From the NCBI GenBank assembly GCA_020342025.1, contig CP070840.1:3091877-3098949 (forward strand): a stretch of 7,073 nucleotides of DNA, given 5' to 3'. The notes beneath the pieces were generated by a model. The model did no database searches. It saw only the letters and a program-made list of their open reading frames with translations, and was not told the origin of the DNA. The DNA is from Deltaproteobacteria bacterium (GTDB taxonomy: Bacteria; Desulfobacterota; DSM-4660; Desulfatiglandales; HGW-15). A program made the position numbers and the translations under genes. Of the stretch, positions 6,960-7,073 are shown piece by piece; position 1 is the first letter of the stretch, and each line of letters opens with the position of its first letter.

Positions 6960-7073
6960 GGCTGTCGGAAAACGCCCATCTGCCGTTCGGCAGGCTCACG
7001 TCCATGAGCAAAGTCGAAGGGCTGCGTTACCCTCATCCCCCGCCATTTTAAATTCTCGCTTCGCGATACGGCG
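6958..7073 (+). repeat. Dispersed repeat, copy 2, interrupted by a REP-like palindrome; continues past the window edge
   Basis: The first 26 nt (6958-6983) match 5028-5053 at 24 positions, and its first two bases lie inside the TGA stop of the preceding gene. After the palindrome at 6983-7020, the sequence resumes as CTGCGTTACCCTCATCCCCC, then an AT-rich patch and TCGC-TTC-GCGA (7056-7066). No open frame of note is present. The element probably extends beyond the window, so its other end cannot be seen. Confidence 0.6.
6983..7020. repeat. REP-like imperfect palindrome of about 38 nt
   Basis: The left arm CCGTTCGGCAGGCTCA (6983-6998) pairs with the right arm TGAGCAAAGTCGAAGG (7005-7020) around the loop CGTCCA. 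GCTCA/TGAGC is perfect, TTCGGC pairs with GTCGAA including one G-T pair, and CC/GG closes the stem, with a bulged G and a small internal loop. A competing hairpin, CTGCC-GTTC-GGCAG (6980-6993), is also possible. The TTCG..C..GCTCA / TGAGC..GTCGAA layout resembles widespread proteobacterial intergenic palindromes. There is no T-run, so it is not a classical terminator, but it could protect the mRNA 3' end. Confidence 0.65.

Overview
The window holds a branched-chain (hydrophobic) amino acid ABC transporter operon in the order livK-livH-livM-livG-livF, all on the + strand. It is followed by a 0.5 kb gene-free stretch and then one stand-alone + strand gene for an unusual membrane protein. Base composition is moderate, starts are a mix of ATG and GTG, and short palindromic repeats sit directly after stop codons. 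This fits a Gram-negative bacterium. My best guess is a Desulfobacterota-type (former deltaproteobacterial) genome, but no phylogenetic marker is present and this is inference.

Region 1 (1-5014) is the transporter. A periplasmic binding protein (livK, its N-terminus cut by the window edge) captures the ligand. LivH and LivM form the membrane channel, and LivG and LivF are the two ATPases. livM-livG-livF are packed tightly: 1 nt between livM and livG, and a 1 nt stop/start overlap between livG and livF. livK is separated from livH by 120 nt containing a strong GC-rich hairpin, which probably lowers expression of the membrane and ATPase genes relative to the abundant binding protein. The gene order matches the Escherichia coli livKHMGF cluster. 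The exact substrate cannot be read from the sequence.

Region 2 (5015-5522) has no convincing gene. It starts with a short repeat (5028-5053) whose second copy follows the last gene of the window. It also holds a minus-strand open frame that is probably repeat-derived, a perfect 12-bp palindrome followed by T-runs, and an AT-rich segment bounded by nested inverted repeats. That segment overlaps a plausible promoter for the next gene.

Region 3 (5523-6959) encodes a 478-residue protein that joins an N-terminal cysteine-rich zinc-binding module, a hydrophobic multi-spanning membrane domain, an acidic linker and a C-terminal helical, TPR-like region. I do not recognise a named gene; the architecture is the most unusual coding feature here.

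Region 4 (6958-7073) is non-coding repeat sequence. The second copy of the post-stop repeat overlaps the stop codon, and it appears to be interrupted by a REP-like palindrome of about 38 nt. No RNA gene, CRISPR array or intact mobile element was seen. I found no complete new system: the unusual items are the fusion protein and the repeat pair.
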